64,000 nt of DNA from Perlabentimonas sp041656735. GTDB lineage: Bacteria; Bacteroidota; Bacteroidia; Bacteroidales; Tenuifilaceae. Both the position numbers and the translations under genes were made by a program. Below, one piece after another: positions 1-7,889 of this stretch. The notes beneath the pieces were generated by a model, which saw only the letters and a list, made by a program, of their open reading frames with translations, searched no databases and was not told where the DNA came from. Each line of letters opens with the position of its first letter. Within the stretch, counting starts at the first letter, position 1. Location of the stretch: contig JBBACY010000005.1 in NCBI GenBank assembly GCA_041656735.1, forward strand, positions 1 to 64,000, in the 5' to 3' direction.

Positions 1-65
1 GGTTCCAAAAAAATGTGTACTTTTATCCATGTAGTTTATTTTTTGTGGTGAAAAACAAAACTACA

Positions 66-110
66 AAAAGAGCAAGGAAGATATTACTATCTTCCTGCTC
101 TTAATTTTTT
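66..110 (+). terminator. Hairpin terminator of a gene left of the window
   Basis: Arms at 68-83 and 88-102 pair over about 15 bp with one bulged A (position 75) and a TTAC loop, followed by AA and a run of six T. The left side is A-rich, so it could also stop leftward transcription. It lies 47 bases before the first complete gene and probably ends a transcript coming from outside the window. Confidence 0.7.
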
Positions 111-148
111 ATCGGACAACAGTGATTATTTAAATAAAAAATATATAA

Positions 149-1087
149 ATGAAGAAAATTAACTCAACAGCAATACTGCTACTTATTACATTACTGGTTG
201 TACCTGTAATTACCTATTTTTTCGGAACCTCATTATCCCCATTGCAGTTTGAGGCTCTAAAAACAGTTGGAATCATAGCTTTTGCTGCCATTGCCTTTTC
301 CTTTATTGTGGGCGAAATAACCAAAAACAACAGCCAAACCGATAAGCTGTGGAGTATTGTCCCCATTATTTATGTTTGGGTTGTGGCTGGATATGGTAAT
401 TTCTCTCCCAGGTTAGTGCTTATGGCTGTTCTAGTGAGTTTATGGGGAATACGACTAACTGCAAATTTTGCTTTGAAAGGAGCTTATCAATGGCGTTTTT
501 GGACAGGAGAAGAAGATTATCGTTGGGAATACCTGCGGAGCAGACCAGAGTTTAACTCGCCTTGGAAATGGACAGTTTTCAATCTCCTATTCATTTGCAT
601 CTATCAACATTCACTTATTTTGCTTTTCACACTTCCCTCTCTAATTGCACTTCACTATGCAAACACACCTTTGAATGCATTTGATTTTATAATTGCCTGT
701 GCAATGGTCGGTTTTATTCTATATGAAATGATAGCCGACATCCAGCACTGGAAATTCCAAAGCAAAAAGTGGGCAAAAATCAATGCAAACGAAGAGCTCA
801 CTGGTGAATACAAAAAAGGATTTCTAGATAAAGGATTATGGGCGTATAGTCGTCACCCAAACTATTTTGGTGAACAAGCTGCATGGATATGCTTTTATCT
901 GTTTAGCATTTCAGCTGGCGGATATTGGTTAAACTGGACAATAGCAGGTAGCTTGCTATTGGTGGTTCTTTTCCAGGTAAGTTCTACTCTTGCTGAGGGT
1001 ATCAGCACGAGCAAATACCCTTTGTACAAAACATATCAGATACAAGTACCCAGTAAGTTTTTTCCCTTACCAAGGAAACAACAATAG
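149..1087 (+). CDS. DUF1295 / steroid 5-alpha-reductase-like integral membrane protein
   Basis: This 312-residue protein has about seven hydrophobic segments, starting near residue 8, and a C-terminal SRHPNYFGEQAAW motif around residues 235-247. That motif is typical of the DUF1295 family and the related isoprenylcysteine methyltransferase/steroid reductase fold, where it contributes to the cofactor site near the membrane surface. The substrate is unknown; some relatives reduce or methylate lipids. The ATG follows an A-rich stretch with no Shine-Dalgarno. The gene stands alone, closed by the strong hairpin at 1154-1191. Family call is firm from motif and topology; enzymatic role is open. Confidence 0.8.
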   Translation: MKKINSTAILLLITLLVVPVITYFFGTSLSPLQFEALKTVGIIAFAAIAFSFIVGEITKNNSQTDKLWSIVPIIYVWVVAGYGNFSPRLVLMAVLVSLWGIRLTANFALKGAYQWRFWTGEEDYRWEYLRSRPEFNSPWKWTVFNLLFICIYQHSLILLFTLPSLIALHYANTPLNAFDFIIACAMVGFILYEMIADIQHWKFQSKKWAKINANEELTGEYKKGFLDKGLWAYSRHPNYFGEQAAWICFYLFSISAGGYWLNWTIAGSLLLVVLFQVSSTLAEGISTSKYPLYKTYQIQVPSKFFPLPRKQQ

Positions 1088-1153
1088 GCTATCTATTGCT
1101 GAGTAATATTGATCTCTTTGGACTTGATTTCAAGTCGATCTTAAACCTAAACG

Positions 1154-1191
1154 AAACATCCATGCTAACATTGTTAACATGGATGTTTTTT
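1154..1191 (+). terminator. Intrinsic terminator after the DUF1295 gene
   Basis: AAACATCCATG (1154-1164) pairs perfectly with CATGGATGTTT (1178-1188), and the inner bases TAACA/TGTTA extend the stem. Six T at 1186-1191 follow. It sits between the convergent DUF1295 and BFD-like genes and may serve both. Confidence 0.85.
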
Positions 1192-1212
1192 ATAATACAA
1201 TAATTGCTGATA

Positions 1213-1392
1213 CTACTTGTTTACCTCGTCAAGAATATCTTGTATATCATCTAAACATTGGCCACAAATTGTACCTGCCGTGGTTTCATCACCTACTTCT
1301 TCAACCGTTTTCAACCCTTTTTCCTTAATTGCTTTCACAATCTCACTTTCGTAAATTTCATTACAATTGCAAATTAAATTATCCTTTTCCAT
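1213..1392 (-). CDS. BFD-like [2Fe-2S] mini-protein downstream of hcp
   Basis: A 59-residue reading frame starts with ATG at 1392 and ends with TAG at 1213-1215. The product begins MEKDNLICNCNE and has later TICGQCLDD, giving the CxC ... CxxC arrangement of bacterioferritin-associated ferredoxin (Fer2_BFD) domains, which bind a [2Fe-2S] cluster. It begins 12 bases after the hcp stop, so the two genes are almost certainly co-transcribed. A role as electron carrier to or from Hcp is inferred from this linkage. BFD domains elsewhere occur fused to larger reductases; here the domain stands alone. Confidence 0.85.
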   Translation of the reverse strand: MEKDNLICNCNEIYESEIVKAIKEKGLKTVEEVGDETTAGTICGQCLDDIQDILDEVNK

Positions 1393-1404
1393 TTTTACAA
1401 AGAT

Positions 1405-3042
1405 TTAATTTATACTGAAAATTTTCATATCCTCGTCAACCGTAGTAATGGTTTGAACTCCAAAGTTTTCTTGTACAACCTTAAGTACATTTGGAGACAT
1501 AAAACCAGGTAGGGTTGGTCCAATATGCGTGTTTTTAATACCTAAATAAAGTAGTGCCAAGTGAACGATTATAGCTTTTTGCTCGTACCAAGCTATGTTA
1601 AAAACGATTGGTAGCTTATTGATATCATCTAATCCTAACACCTCTTTTAGCTTAAGTGCAACAAGCGCCCATGAGTAGCTGTCGTTGCATTGTCCAGCGT
1701 CTAACACTCTTGGTATTCCATTAATATCACCCAATTGAAGCTTGTTATAACGATATTTAGCACAGCCCGACGTAAGAATTACGGTATCTTTGGGTAGTTG
1801 CTTTGCAAATTCAGTATAGTATTCACGGGTTTTGTGTCTTGCATCGCAACCCGACATTACCACCATCTTTTTAATTGCGCCCGAATTTACTGCATCCAAA
1901 ATTTTATCGGCAAGTGCCAACACCTGGTTGTGCGCAAACCCTATTGTAATTTCACCATTCTCAATGGCAGTGGGGGCCTTGCATGTTTTGGCTAATTCAA
2001 TAATTTCCGAGAAATCTTTATGCCCATTGGCTAATTTTTTCTCAACTCTCTTCCACTCCGGCATTCCGGTTGCATTAGTTGTAAAAACTCTGTCGTTATA
2101 GGTAGTTGTTTTTCTTGGTGGAACAAGACAGTTGGTGGTAAAAAGAATGGGGCCATTAAATGTTTCAAACTCCTCAAGTTGTCTATGCCAAGCATTTCCA
2201 TAGTTTCCAACAAGATGTTTGTACTTTTTTAACGAGGGGTAAGCGTGAGCAGGTAGCATCTCAGAGTGCGTATAAATGTCAATGCCTTTGCCTTCAGTCT
2301 GAATTAGCAGCTGCTCTAAGTCTTTAAGGTCATGACCACTAATTAGAATCCCTGGGTTTTTCCCAACACCTATATTTACTGTTGAAATTTCGGGATTTCC
2401 GTAGGTTGTGGTATTTGCCTTATCGAGTATAGCCATTGCCTTAACGCCACATTCGCCCGTTCTGTTTACCCACTCTAACATACCATTCAAATCCATTGGC
2501 TTTGTAATCATAACCAATGTTTCTTCCATAAAATCATATATATCCTGTTGCTCATACCCTAAGTTAAAAGCATGCTCAACGTAAGCCGAAACACCTTTTA
2601 TACCAAAAAGAACATATTGCTTCAGCGACCTAATATCTTCATTCGCGTCATAGGTAAGAATACCTACATGATTTGCTTTCTCGTAATATTCCTCGGTGGA
2701 TGACGCTTTCCAAGTAATTGAATCATGGGTTTCGGAAATTTTAACTTTACCTTTTAATGCATCACGATAGTTGTTGCAATCTTTTATCGCTTCTAAAATC
2801 GAATCATCATCAAAATTTGCATTGGTAATTGTCATAAACAAGCAATTGGTGATGTGCTTACTTTCAGCATTGGTATCAATTCCCTTCTTTCTTGCTTCAA
2901 TTGTAGCATAAGATAGACCCTGACACGCATACATCAATAAATCCTGAAGATTTGCAGTAATCTCTTTTTTTCCGCAAACTCCATTAATTGTACAGGCAGT
3001 GTTTTTGGCTGTTTCCTGACATTGGTTACAATACATACTCAT
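1405..3042 (-). CDS. hcp: Hybrid cluster protein (hydroxylamine / NO reductase), class I
   Basis: The 545-residue product starts MSMYCNQCQETAKNTAC and holds four N-terminal cysteines at residues 5, 8, 17 and 23 (CX2CX8CX5C), the spacing of class I/II Hcp that carry a [4Fe-4S] cluster; this differs from the enterobacterial CX2CX11CX6C form. Downstream cysteines, including SGCDARHK near residue 400 and SGCAKYRYNK after it, fit the ligands of the hybrid Fe-S-O cluster. Hcp acts in the cytoplasm on NO or hydroxylamine and is usually induced by nitrosative stress. It is the first gene of a two-gene unit with the BFD-like protein. The 377-base upstream region has a palindrome and repeated TTAGGGTA-type boxes that may be regulatory. 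Confidence 0.95.
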   Translation of the reverse strand: MSMYCNQCQETAKNTACTINGVCGKKEITANLQDLLMYACQGLSYATIEARKKGIDTNAESKHITNCLFMTITNANFDDDSILEAIKDCNNYRDALKGKVKISETHDSITWKASSTEEYYEKANHVGILTYDANEDIRSLKQYVLFGIKGVSAYVEHAFNLGYEQQDIYDFMEETLVMITKPMDLNGMLEWVNRTGECGVKAMAILDKANTTTYGNPEISTVNIGVGKNPGILISGHDLKDLEQLLIQTEGKGIDIYTHSEMLPAHAYPSLKKYKHLVGNYGNAWHRQLEEFETFNGPILFTTNCLVPPRKTTTYNDRVFTTNATGMPEWKRVEKKLANGHKDFSEIIELAKTCKAPTAIENGEITIGFAHNQVLALADKILDAVNSGAIKKMVVMSGCDARHKTREYYTEFAKQLPKDTVILTSGCAKYRYNKLQLGDINGIPRVLDAGQCNDSYSWALVALKLKEVLGLDDINKLPIVFNIAWYEQKAIIVHLALLYLGIKNTHIGPTLPGFMSPNVLKVVQENFGVQTITTVDEDMKIFSIN

Positions 3043-3196
3043 ATTCTTCTATTTTATTAAGGGTTAATATTCAAAGGAGATACTTTACTTTGTGCTTATG
3101 GCGAATATTATTAGGGTATGTGAATGAACAGAGGGACGGAGATAGTTCATTAGCCCTTTCGTAAAGATAGTTTGAAGAATTAAAATATCCAAACCT

Positions 3197-3211
3197 TACC
3201 CTAATAGGGTA
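3197..3211. promoter_or_regulatory. Palindromic operator candidate upstream of hcp
   Basis: TACCCTA (3197-3203), one spacer A, TAGGGTA (3205-3211) is a perfect 7-1-7 inverted repeat. Half-site-like copies attagggta occur at 3110-3118 and 3253-3261. Position about 155 bases upstream of hcp and recurrence suggest a transcription-factor site, perhaps for a nitrosative-stress regulator, but no regulator gene is nearby to name it. Confidence 0.5.
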
Positions 3212-3357
3212 TTTTGCCAACAAACATTATAACTTTATAAAGAAGTAGTTACATTAGGGTAAAGTATCTAATTTAGATAGAATAAAGCAAAAACTTTTGT
3301 TCAAAGCGAAACGAACACGGAAGCAAAATTTCAACTTTCGGTACAGATTTTTTTTCG

Positions 3358-3365
3358 TACCTTAG
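3358..3365 (+). promoter_or_regulatory. Possible promoter of the lysine fermentation island
   Basis: TACCTTAG matches the Bacteroidota -7 consensus TAnnTTTG with one mismatch and lies about 55 bases before the CoA-transferase B start. No clear TTG element sits at the usual distance upstream, only a CTTTCGG, so this is a weak call. Confidence 0.3.
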
Positions 3366-3419
3366 CACACAAATTCACACGATTAATTTATTAAATTTTT
3401 TAGCAAACCACGAGTGATT

Positions 3420-4079
3420 ATGGATAAGCAACAAATACGTGAAACTATTGCCCGTAGAGCGGCTTTAGAACTAAATGATGGTGATTTGGTTAACCTTGGT
3501 ATTGGTTTACCAACCGTTGTCCCCGAGTTTATTCCAAAGGGAGTAAATGTTATTTTACAGAGTGAAAATGGGTTAATTGGTCTGGGACCAGCCCCTGCGC
3601 CAGGCACTGAGGATAGAAACTTATCGAATGCTGGAGGTGGCTTTGTATCGTTAACCGCTGGGGCGTCGTGTTTTGACACTGCTACTTCGTTTGGTATTAT
3701 CCGCGGAGGTCATGTGGACGCAACTATTCTGGGTGCTCTTCAGGTTGATGAAAAAGGGAACCTTGCCAACTGGATGATTCCTGGGAAATTAACACCGGGA
3801 ATGGGAGGTGCAATGGACTTGCTAATGGGGGCAAAAAAAGTAATACTTACCATGGAGCATACTGCTAAGGGAAGGCATAAGATTATGAAGGAGTGCACTT
3901 TACCTTTAACAGCTGCTGGACAAGTAAACCTTATTATTACCGAAATGGGGGTTATGGAAATTACCCCAGAAGGTATTGTGCTGAAGGAGATAAACCCCGA
4001 GTTTACAGTTGAAGAGGTACAAGCTGCAACAGAAGCCAAACTTATTATACCTAAAGATATTAAACCCATAAAAAAATAG
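3420..4079 (+). CDS. atoA: Butyrate/acetoacetate-type CoA-transferase subunit B
   Basis: The 219-residue product is the beta subunit of a class I (SCOT-type) CoA-transferase. The catalytic glutamate lies in VILQSENGLIG (Glu49 counted from the ATG at 3420). The downstream GGAMDL and MEHTAKG stretches are also typical. A GTG at 3414 is in frame two codons earlier, but ATG is preferred. In the lysine pathway such enzymes move CoA between butyryl-CoA, acetate and acetoacetate. It is separated by only 4 bases from the thiolase, but its alpha-subunit partner is not adjacent: it lies 5.8 kb downstream at 9901. Confidence 0.92.
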   Translation: MDKQQIRETIARRAALELNDGDLVNLGIGLPTVVPEFIPKGVNVILQSENGLIGLGPAPAPGTEDRNLSNAGGGFVSLTAGASCFDTATSFGIIRGGHVDATILGALQVDEKGNLANWMIPGKLTPGMGGAMDLLMGAKKVILTMEHTAKGRHKIMKECTLPLTAAGQVNLIITEMGVMEITPEGIVLKEINPEFTVEEVQAATEAKLIIPKDIKPIKK

Positions 4080-4083
4080 TACG

Positions 4084-5289
4084 ATGAGTAAAGTATATAT
4101 TGTTGCCGCCAAGCGAACTGCTGTTGGTAAATTTTTAGGAGCAATTACTAATGTTTCTGCAGCCGATTTAGCCGCTACCGTTATAAAAAACATTCTTGCC
4201 GAAACTAAAATAGATCCATCAAAACTCGATGAGGTTATTGTTGGTAACATTCTAATGGCTGGCCAAAAGCAGGGCATCGCTCGCCAAGCCTCAATAAAGG
4301 CTGGCATTCCTGCCGAAGTTCCTGCTTATGGTGTTAATATGATTTGCGGAAGTGGTATGAAATCTATTATCAACGCGGTTTCGAGCATTAAGGCTGGTGA
4401 TGCAAACTTAATTCTTGCTGGTGGAACTGAATCTATGTCGGGTGCAGGTTTTGTGTTACCAGGATCGGTGCGCAACGGGTACAAAATGGGCGATATATCT
4501 GCTGTTGACCATATGGTAACCGATGGGCTAACCGATGCATTCGAAGGGTACCATATGGGCATTACTGCCGAAAATATTGCAACCAAATATAACCTTACTC
4601 GCGAAGAGCAGGATGCATTTGCTTATGCTTCGCAGCAAAAAGCTGCTGCCGCAATTGATGCAGGTAGGTTCAAAGGAGAGATTGTTCCCGTTGAAGTGGT
4701 TTCAAGAAAAGAAACCTTGATTTTTGATACCGATGAGTTCGTAAACCGCAGCACTAACCCTGAAAAGTTGGCAAAGCTTCGTCCTGCATTTAAAAAGGAT
4801 GGAACAGTTACGGCTGGCAATGCGTCTGGCATAAACGATGGTGCATCGTTCGTACTTGTTGCTTCCGAAGAAGCGGTGGCCAAATATGGCTTAACCCCAT
4901 TGGCAGAGATTGTTGCAACTGGTCAAGGTGGTGTTGACCCCTCAATTATGGGTATGGGACCAGTTCCGGCTATTGCAAATGTGCTAAAAAAGGCTGGGAT
5001 GAAACTTAATGATATAGAGGTACTCGAACTAAACGAAGCCTTCGCATCTCAATCTCTTGGTGTTATTAAGCAGCTTTGCCAGGATCATGGCGTTACGCCC
5101 GATTGGTTTACTAAAAATTGCAACCTTAACGGAGGGGCAATTGCCCTTGGTCACCCAATTGGTGCCTCAGGTAACCGCATTACCGTTAGCCTAATTCATG
5201 AGATGATACGAAGCAATAAAACCATTGGTATGGCTTCGCTTTGTATTGGCGGAGGAATGGGTACAGCTATCATTCTTAAAAAAGCTTAA
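4084..5289 (+). CDS. Acetyl-CoA acetyltransferase (thiolase)
   Basis: The 401-residue product has the full biosynthetic-type thiolase active site: nucleophile Cys88 in NMICGSGMKS, His357 in GGAIALGHPIGASG and Cys387 in ASLCIGGGMGTA. Length is normal for the family. It condenses two acetyl-CoA to acetoacetyl-CoA or cleaves acetoacetyl-CoA. In this cluster it could consume acetoacetyl-CoA formed by CoA-transferase from the acetoacetate released by Kce, or feed butyrate formation from acetyl-CoA. It follows the CoA-transferase B gene by 4 bases, and the hydratase gene follows it by 47. Confidence 0.94.
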   Translation: MSKVYIVAAKRTAVGKFLGAITNVSAADLAATVIKNILAETKIDPSKLDEVIVGNILMAGQKQGIARQASIKAGIPAEVPAYGVNMICGSGMKSIINAVSSIKAGDANLILAGGTESMSGAGFVLPGSVRNGYKMGDISAVDHMVTDGLTDAFEGYHMGITAENIATKYNLTREEQDAFAYASQQKAAAAIDAGRFKGEIVPVEVVSRKETLIFDTDEFVNRSTNPEKLAKLRPAFKKDGTVTAGNASGINDGASFVLVASEEAVAKYGLTPLAEIVATGQGGVDPSIMGMGPVPAIANVLKKAGMKLNDIEVLELNEAFASQSLGVIKQLCQDHGVTPDWFTKNCNLNGGAIALGHPIGASGNRITVSLIHEMIRSNKTIGMASLCIGGGMGTAIILKKA

Positions 5290-5336
5290 TAGCCGTCTGT
5301 TCTAAATAAAAACACTTACGAAAAACAATTGACCCA

Positions 5337-5741
5337 ATGATAAAACAAGGAGACACATATACGCATAGCGTAAAGTTTACGCAGGCCGATGTGGTTAAAT
5401 TTGCTGAGGTAACTGGCGATTTTAACCCAATCCATCTTGACCAAGAGTATGCTTCAAAAACGATGTTTAAAAAACCCATAGTGCATGGCTTTCTATCTGG
5501 AGCAGTTTTTTCTATGGTTTTTGGCACTCTTTTCCCAGGAGAAGGAACCATATACCTATCACAAGAAATGAAGTTTTTTGCTCCCGTTTTTGTTGAGGTG
5601 CAATACGAGGCTCGTTTCGAGGTAACGGAAGTAAATACTGAAAAACACATCGGTATTATCAGCTGCTCGCTTGTAAGCTCCGATGGAACAACCTGCATTT
5701 CGGGTGCAGCTAAACTCAAACACAATACGCAGTTTGTTTAA
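5337..5741 (+). CDS. MaoC-like (R)-specific enoyl-CoA hydratase
   Basis: This 134-residue hot-dog-fold protein carries the hydratase-2 motif TGDFNPIHLD with catalytic Asp28 and His33, then the KKPIVHGF segment. PhaJ-type enzymes interconvert crotonyl-CoA and (R)-3-hydroxybutyryl-CoA. Next to a FabG/PhaB-like reductase and a thiolase, it suggests an R-configured branch between acetoacetyl-CoA and crotonyl-CoA. No crotonase-fold gene is present in the cluster. Substrate preference is inferred from context; some short MaoC proteins act on other acyl-CoAs. Confidence 0.85.
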   Translation: MIKQGDTYTHSVKFTQADVVKFAEVTGDFNPIHLDQEYASKTMFKKPIVHGFLSGAVFSMVFGTLFPGEGTIYLSQEMKFFAPVFVEVQYEARFEVTEVNTEKHIGIISCSLVSSDGTTCISGAAKLKHNTQFV

Positions 5742-5797
5742 GCATGATGAATGCAATGAAATGTAATTGTAAGTAAAAATGAATAAAATTTATTTGT

Positions 5798-6541
5798 ATG
5801 AAAAGACTCGATAAGAAAGTAGCCATTATAACTGGTGGCGCAGCAGGTATTGGTGCTGCCACCGCAGAAAAATTTGCCGCCGAGGGCGCAATTACCATTA
5901 TTTGGGATTTGGATGAGGTACGAGGTAATGAATTTGCAAAAAAACAAACCTCTGAGGGTAAGACCGTAGTTTTTGCGAAAGTAAATACTGCAAAGTATGA
6001 TGAGATTGAGGTAGCGGCAAAAGCGGTTATTGCAAAGTATGGTAAGATTGATATTCTGATAAATAATGCAGGCATTACACGTGATAGCTCGCTTAAGAAA
6101 ATGACCCCCGAACTATGGCAACAGGTAATTGATGTTAACCTAACCGGCGTTTTTTACTGCACAAAAATTATTTCTGAATATATGGTGGAAAAAAACTACG
6201 GTAGAATTGTGAATGCATCATCGGTTGTGGCACTTTATGGCAACTTTGGGCAAACAAACTACGTAGCCACCAAGGCAGGGCTTATTGGAATGACAAAAAC
6301 ATGGGCTCGCGAGTTGGGCCGTAAGGGTATTACAGTAAATGCAATTGCCCCTGGTTTTATTGCCACCGAAATGGTAGCTAAAATGCCCGAAAATGTGATT
6401 GACGGAATGAAGAGTAAAGTGCCCGCCGGAAGGCTTGGCGAACCCGAAGAAATTGCATCGGCATACCTGTTTTTAGCATCCGATGAGGCTGCTTACATCA
6501 ATGGCACAACGCTCAGTGTAGATGGAGGTATTACTATTTAA
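5798..6541 (+). CDS. SDR reductase, 3-oxoacyl-ACP / acetoacetyl-CoA reductase type
   Basis: The 247-residue classical short-chain dehydrogenase has the cofactor motif TGGAAGIG (residues 12-19), NNAG (89-92), catalytic Ser142, Tyr155 and Lys159 (YVATK), and the C-terminal NGTTLSVDGG signature. This is the FabG/PhaB group. Sitting with thiolase and the MaoC hydratase rather than with fatty acid synthesis genes, it most likely reduces acetoacetyl-CoA to (R)-3-hydroxybutyryl-CoA, but FabG activity cannot be excluded. No phaC polymerase is present in the window, so storage-polymer synthesis is not supported here. Confidence 0.88.
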   Translation: MKRLDKKVAIITGGAAGIGAATAEKFAAEGAITIIWDLDEVRGNEFAKKQTSEGKTVVFAKVNTAKYDEIEVAAKAVIAKYGKIDILINNAGITRDSSLKKMTPELWQQVIDVNLTGVFYCTKIISEYMVEKNYGRIVNASSVVALYGNFGQTNYVATKAGLIGMTKTWARELGRKGITVNAIAPGFIATEMVAKMPENVIDGMKSKVPAGRLGEPEEIASAYLFLASDEAAYINGTTLSVDGGITI

Positions 6542-6573
6542 GAACATTGTTTTCTAACATATACCTATTGTTA

Positions 6574-6602
6574 TTGTATTAACAATACTCTGTTTACCTT
6601 TG
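6574..6602 (+). promoter_or_regulatory. Bacteroidota-type promoter before acyl-CoA dehydrogenase
   Basis: TTG at 6574-6576 and TACCTTTG at 6595-6602 are separated by 18 bases, an exact fit to the -7 consensus TAnnTTTG. Transcription would begin near 6608, inside the palindrome at 6604-6618, about 105 bases before the dehydrogenase ATG. Confidence 0.65.
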
Positions 6603-6603
6603 T

Positions 6604-6618
6604 GACTTCAATGAAGTC
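6604..6618. promoter_or_regulatory. Palindromic operator candidate at the transcription start
   Basis: GACTTCA, one A, TGAAGTC is a perfect 7-1-7 inverted repeat abutting the -7 box. A repressor bound here would block initiation. No regulator gene lies nearby, so the binding protein is unknown. Confidence 0.5.
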
Positions 6619-6640
6619 GTAAAAGGAATTCGAATCATAT

Positions 6641-6683
6641 AAATTCACATCCGAAGCCATTCCTTTGGATGTGAATTTTTTTA
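6641..6683 (+). terminator. Hairpin with T-run between the SDR and acyl-CoA dehydrogenase genes
   Basis: AAATTCACATCC (6641-6652) pairs perfectly with GGATGTGAATTT (6667-6678) around a 14-base loop, followed by further T. It can terminate the first four-gene transcript. Because it lies downstream of the promoter at 6574-6602 it would also be in the leader of the dehydrogenase transcript, where it could act as an attenuator. Confidence 0.75.
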
Positions 6684-6713
6684 TTTTAAAAATTGCATTA
6701 AAACATAACTGAG

Positions 6714-7853
6714 ATGGATTTTAGTCTAACAAAAACAGAAACTCTCTTTCTTCAAATGATTAGAGATTTTGCAGAGAAGGAGGTTAAACCACTTGCTGCA
6801 GAGGTTGATGAGCAGGAGCGTTTTCCTATTGAAACGGTAAAAAAGATGGCTCCGCTGGGAATTATGGGAATCCCCATTCCTGTACAATATGGTGGCGCCG
6901 GAGGTAATAACATGCTATACAGTATGGCTGTTGAGGAGCTTTCGGCAGCTTGTGCAACTACTGGGGTAATTGTATCAGCACACACTTCGCTTTGTGCTGT
7001 ACCAATACTTGAGTATGGCAATGAGGAGCAAAAGCAAAAGTATCTACCTAAACTTGCTTCGGGTGAGTGGCTTGGCGCATTCGGACTAACCGAGCCCAAT
7101 GCTGGTACCGATGCGTCATCGCAGCAAACTGTAGCGGTTGAGAGCGGAGACAATTACATTCTCAATGGTACTAAAATCTTTATCACCAATTCAGAATATG
7201 CTGATGTGTATATCGTTTTAGCAATGACCGATAAATCTCAGGGAACCAGAGGAATAACTGCATTTATTGTGGAGAAGGATTACCCCGGTTTTTCGGTTGG
7301 GAAAAAAGAAAAGAAACTGGGGATCCGTGGTTCAGCAACTTGCGAGCTTATCATGGAGAACTGTGTTGTTCCCAAAGAAAATATGTTAGGAAAGCTTAAC
7401 AAAGGTTTCTCGCTGGCCATGAAAACGCTCGATGGTGGCCGCATTGGTATTGCGGCTCAGGCTTTGGGTATTGCACAGGGTGCTATAAACGAAACGGTTA
7501 AATACGTTAAAGAGCGCAAGCAATTCGGTAAACCCATTTCAGCATTTCAAAACACCCAGTTTCAGCTGGCCGATTTACAAACTCGCATTATTGCCTCCCG
7601 ATTGCTAGTTCATCAGGCTGCCTTTAAAAAAGATAGGGGTGAGCCTTTCTCTGTTGAAGCTGCAATGGCCAAACTTTATGCATCAGAAACGGCAATGGAG
7701 GTTACCAATAAGGCAATCCAGTTCCATGGTGGTTATGGCTATACTCGTGATTACCCAGTTGAGCGTATGTTTCGCGATGCTAAAATTACCGAAATATACG
7801 AGGGAACATCGGAGGTACAGCGTATGGTAATTGCTGGTGCTTTATTGAGATAA
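6714..7853 (+). CDS. Short-chain acyl-CoA dehydrogenase (butyryl-CoA dehydrogenase type)
   Basis: The 379-residue flavoprotein has the acyl-CoA dehydrogenase signatures GAFGLTEPNAGTDASS near residue 123 and FHGGYGYTRDYPVERMFRDA near 339, with catalytic glutamate at residue 363 in IYEGTSE. Its length and glutamate position match butyryl-CoA dehydrogenases. It should reduce crotonyl-CoA to butyryl-CoA with electrons from the EtfAB pair encoded 36 bases downstream. An electron-bifurcating Bcd-Etf complex is possible but not demonstrated by sequence reading alone. It has its own promoter-like region upstream. Confidence 0.93.
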   Translation: MDFSLTKTETLFLQMIRDFAEKEVKPLAAEVDEQERFPIETVKKMAPLGIMGIPIPVQYGGAGGNNMLYSMAVEELSAACATTGVIVSAHTSLCAVPILEYGNEEQKQKYLPKLASGEWLGAFGLTEPNAGTDASSQQTVAVESGDNYILNGTKIFITNSEYADVYIVLAMTDKSQGTRGITAFIVEKDYPGFSVGKKEKKLGIRGSATCELIMENCVVPKENMLGKLNKGFSLAMKTLDGGRIGIAAQALGIAQGAINETVKYVKERKQFGKPISAFQNTQFQLADLQTRIIASRLLVHQAAFKKDRGEPFSVEAAMAKLYASETAMEVTNKAIQFHGGYGYTRDYPVERMFRDAKITEIYEGTSEVQRMVIAGALLR

Positions 7854-7889
7854 ATTATTGGAATTATTAAATTCAGAACATACTTTGCC

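Larger units (their letters stand above)
3043..3419. other. Divergent intergenic region between hcp and the lysine island
   Basis: This 377-base AT-rich region serves two divergent units. It contains three related boxes, attagggta at 3110-3118 and 3253-3261 and a full palindrome at 3197-3211. Closer to the rightward gene, TACCTTAG at 3358-3365 resembles a one-mismatch Bacteroidota -7 element. I see no coding frame or RNA gene in it. Confidence 0.6.

Noticed and set aside
3740..4307. Leftward frames antisense to the CoA-transferase and thiolase genes
   Set aside because: They are shadows of well-supported genes and show no start context or recognisable domain.
4084..6541. Polyhydroxybutyrate synthesis operon (thiolase, phaB-like, phaJ-like)
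   Set aside because: No phaC polymerase or phasin gene is present, and the genes lie in a lysine-to-butyrate cluster that explains them better.
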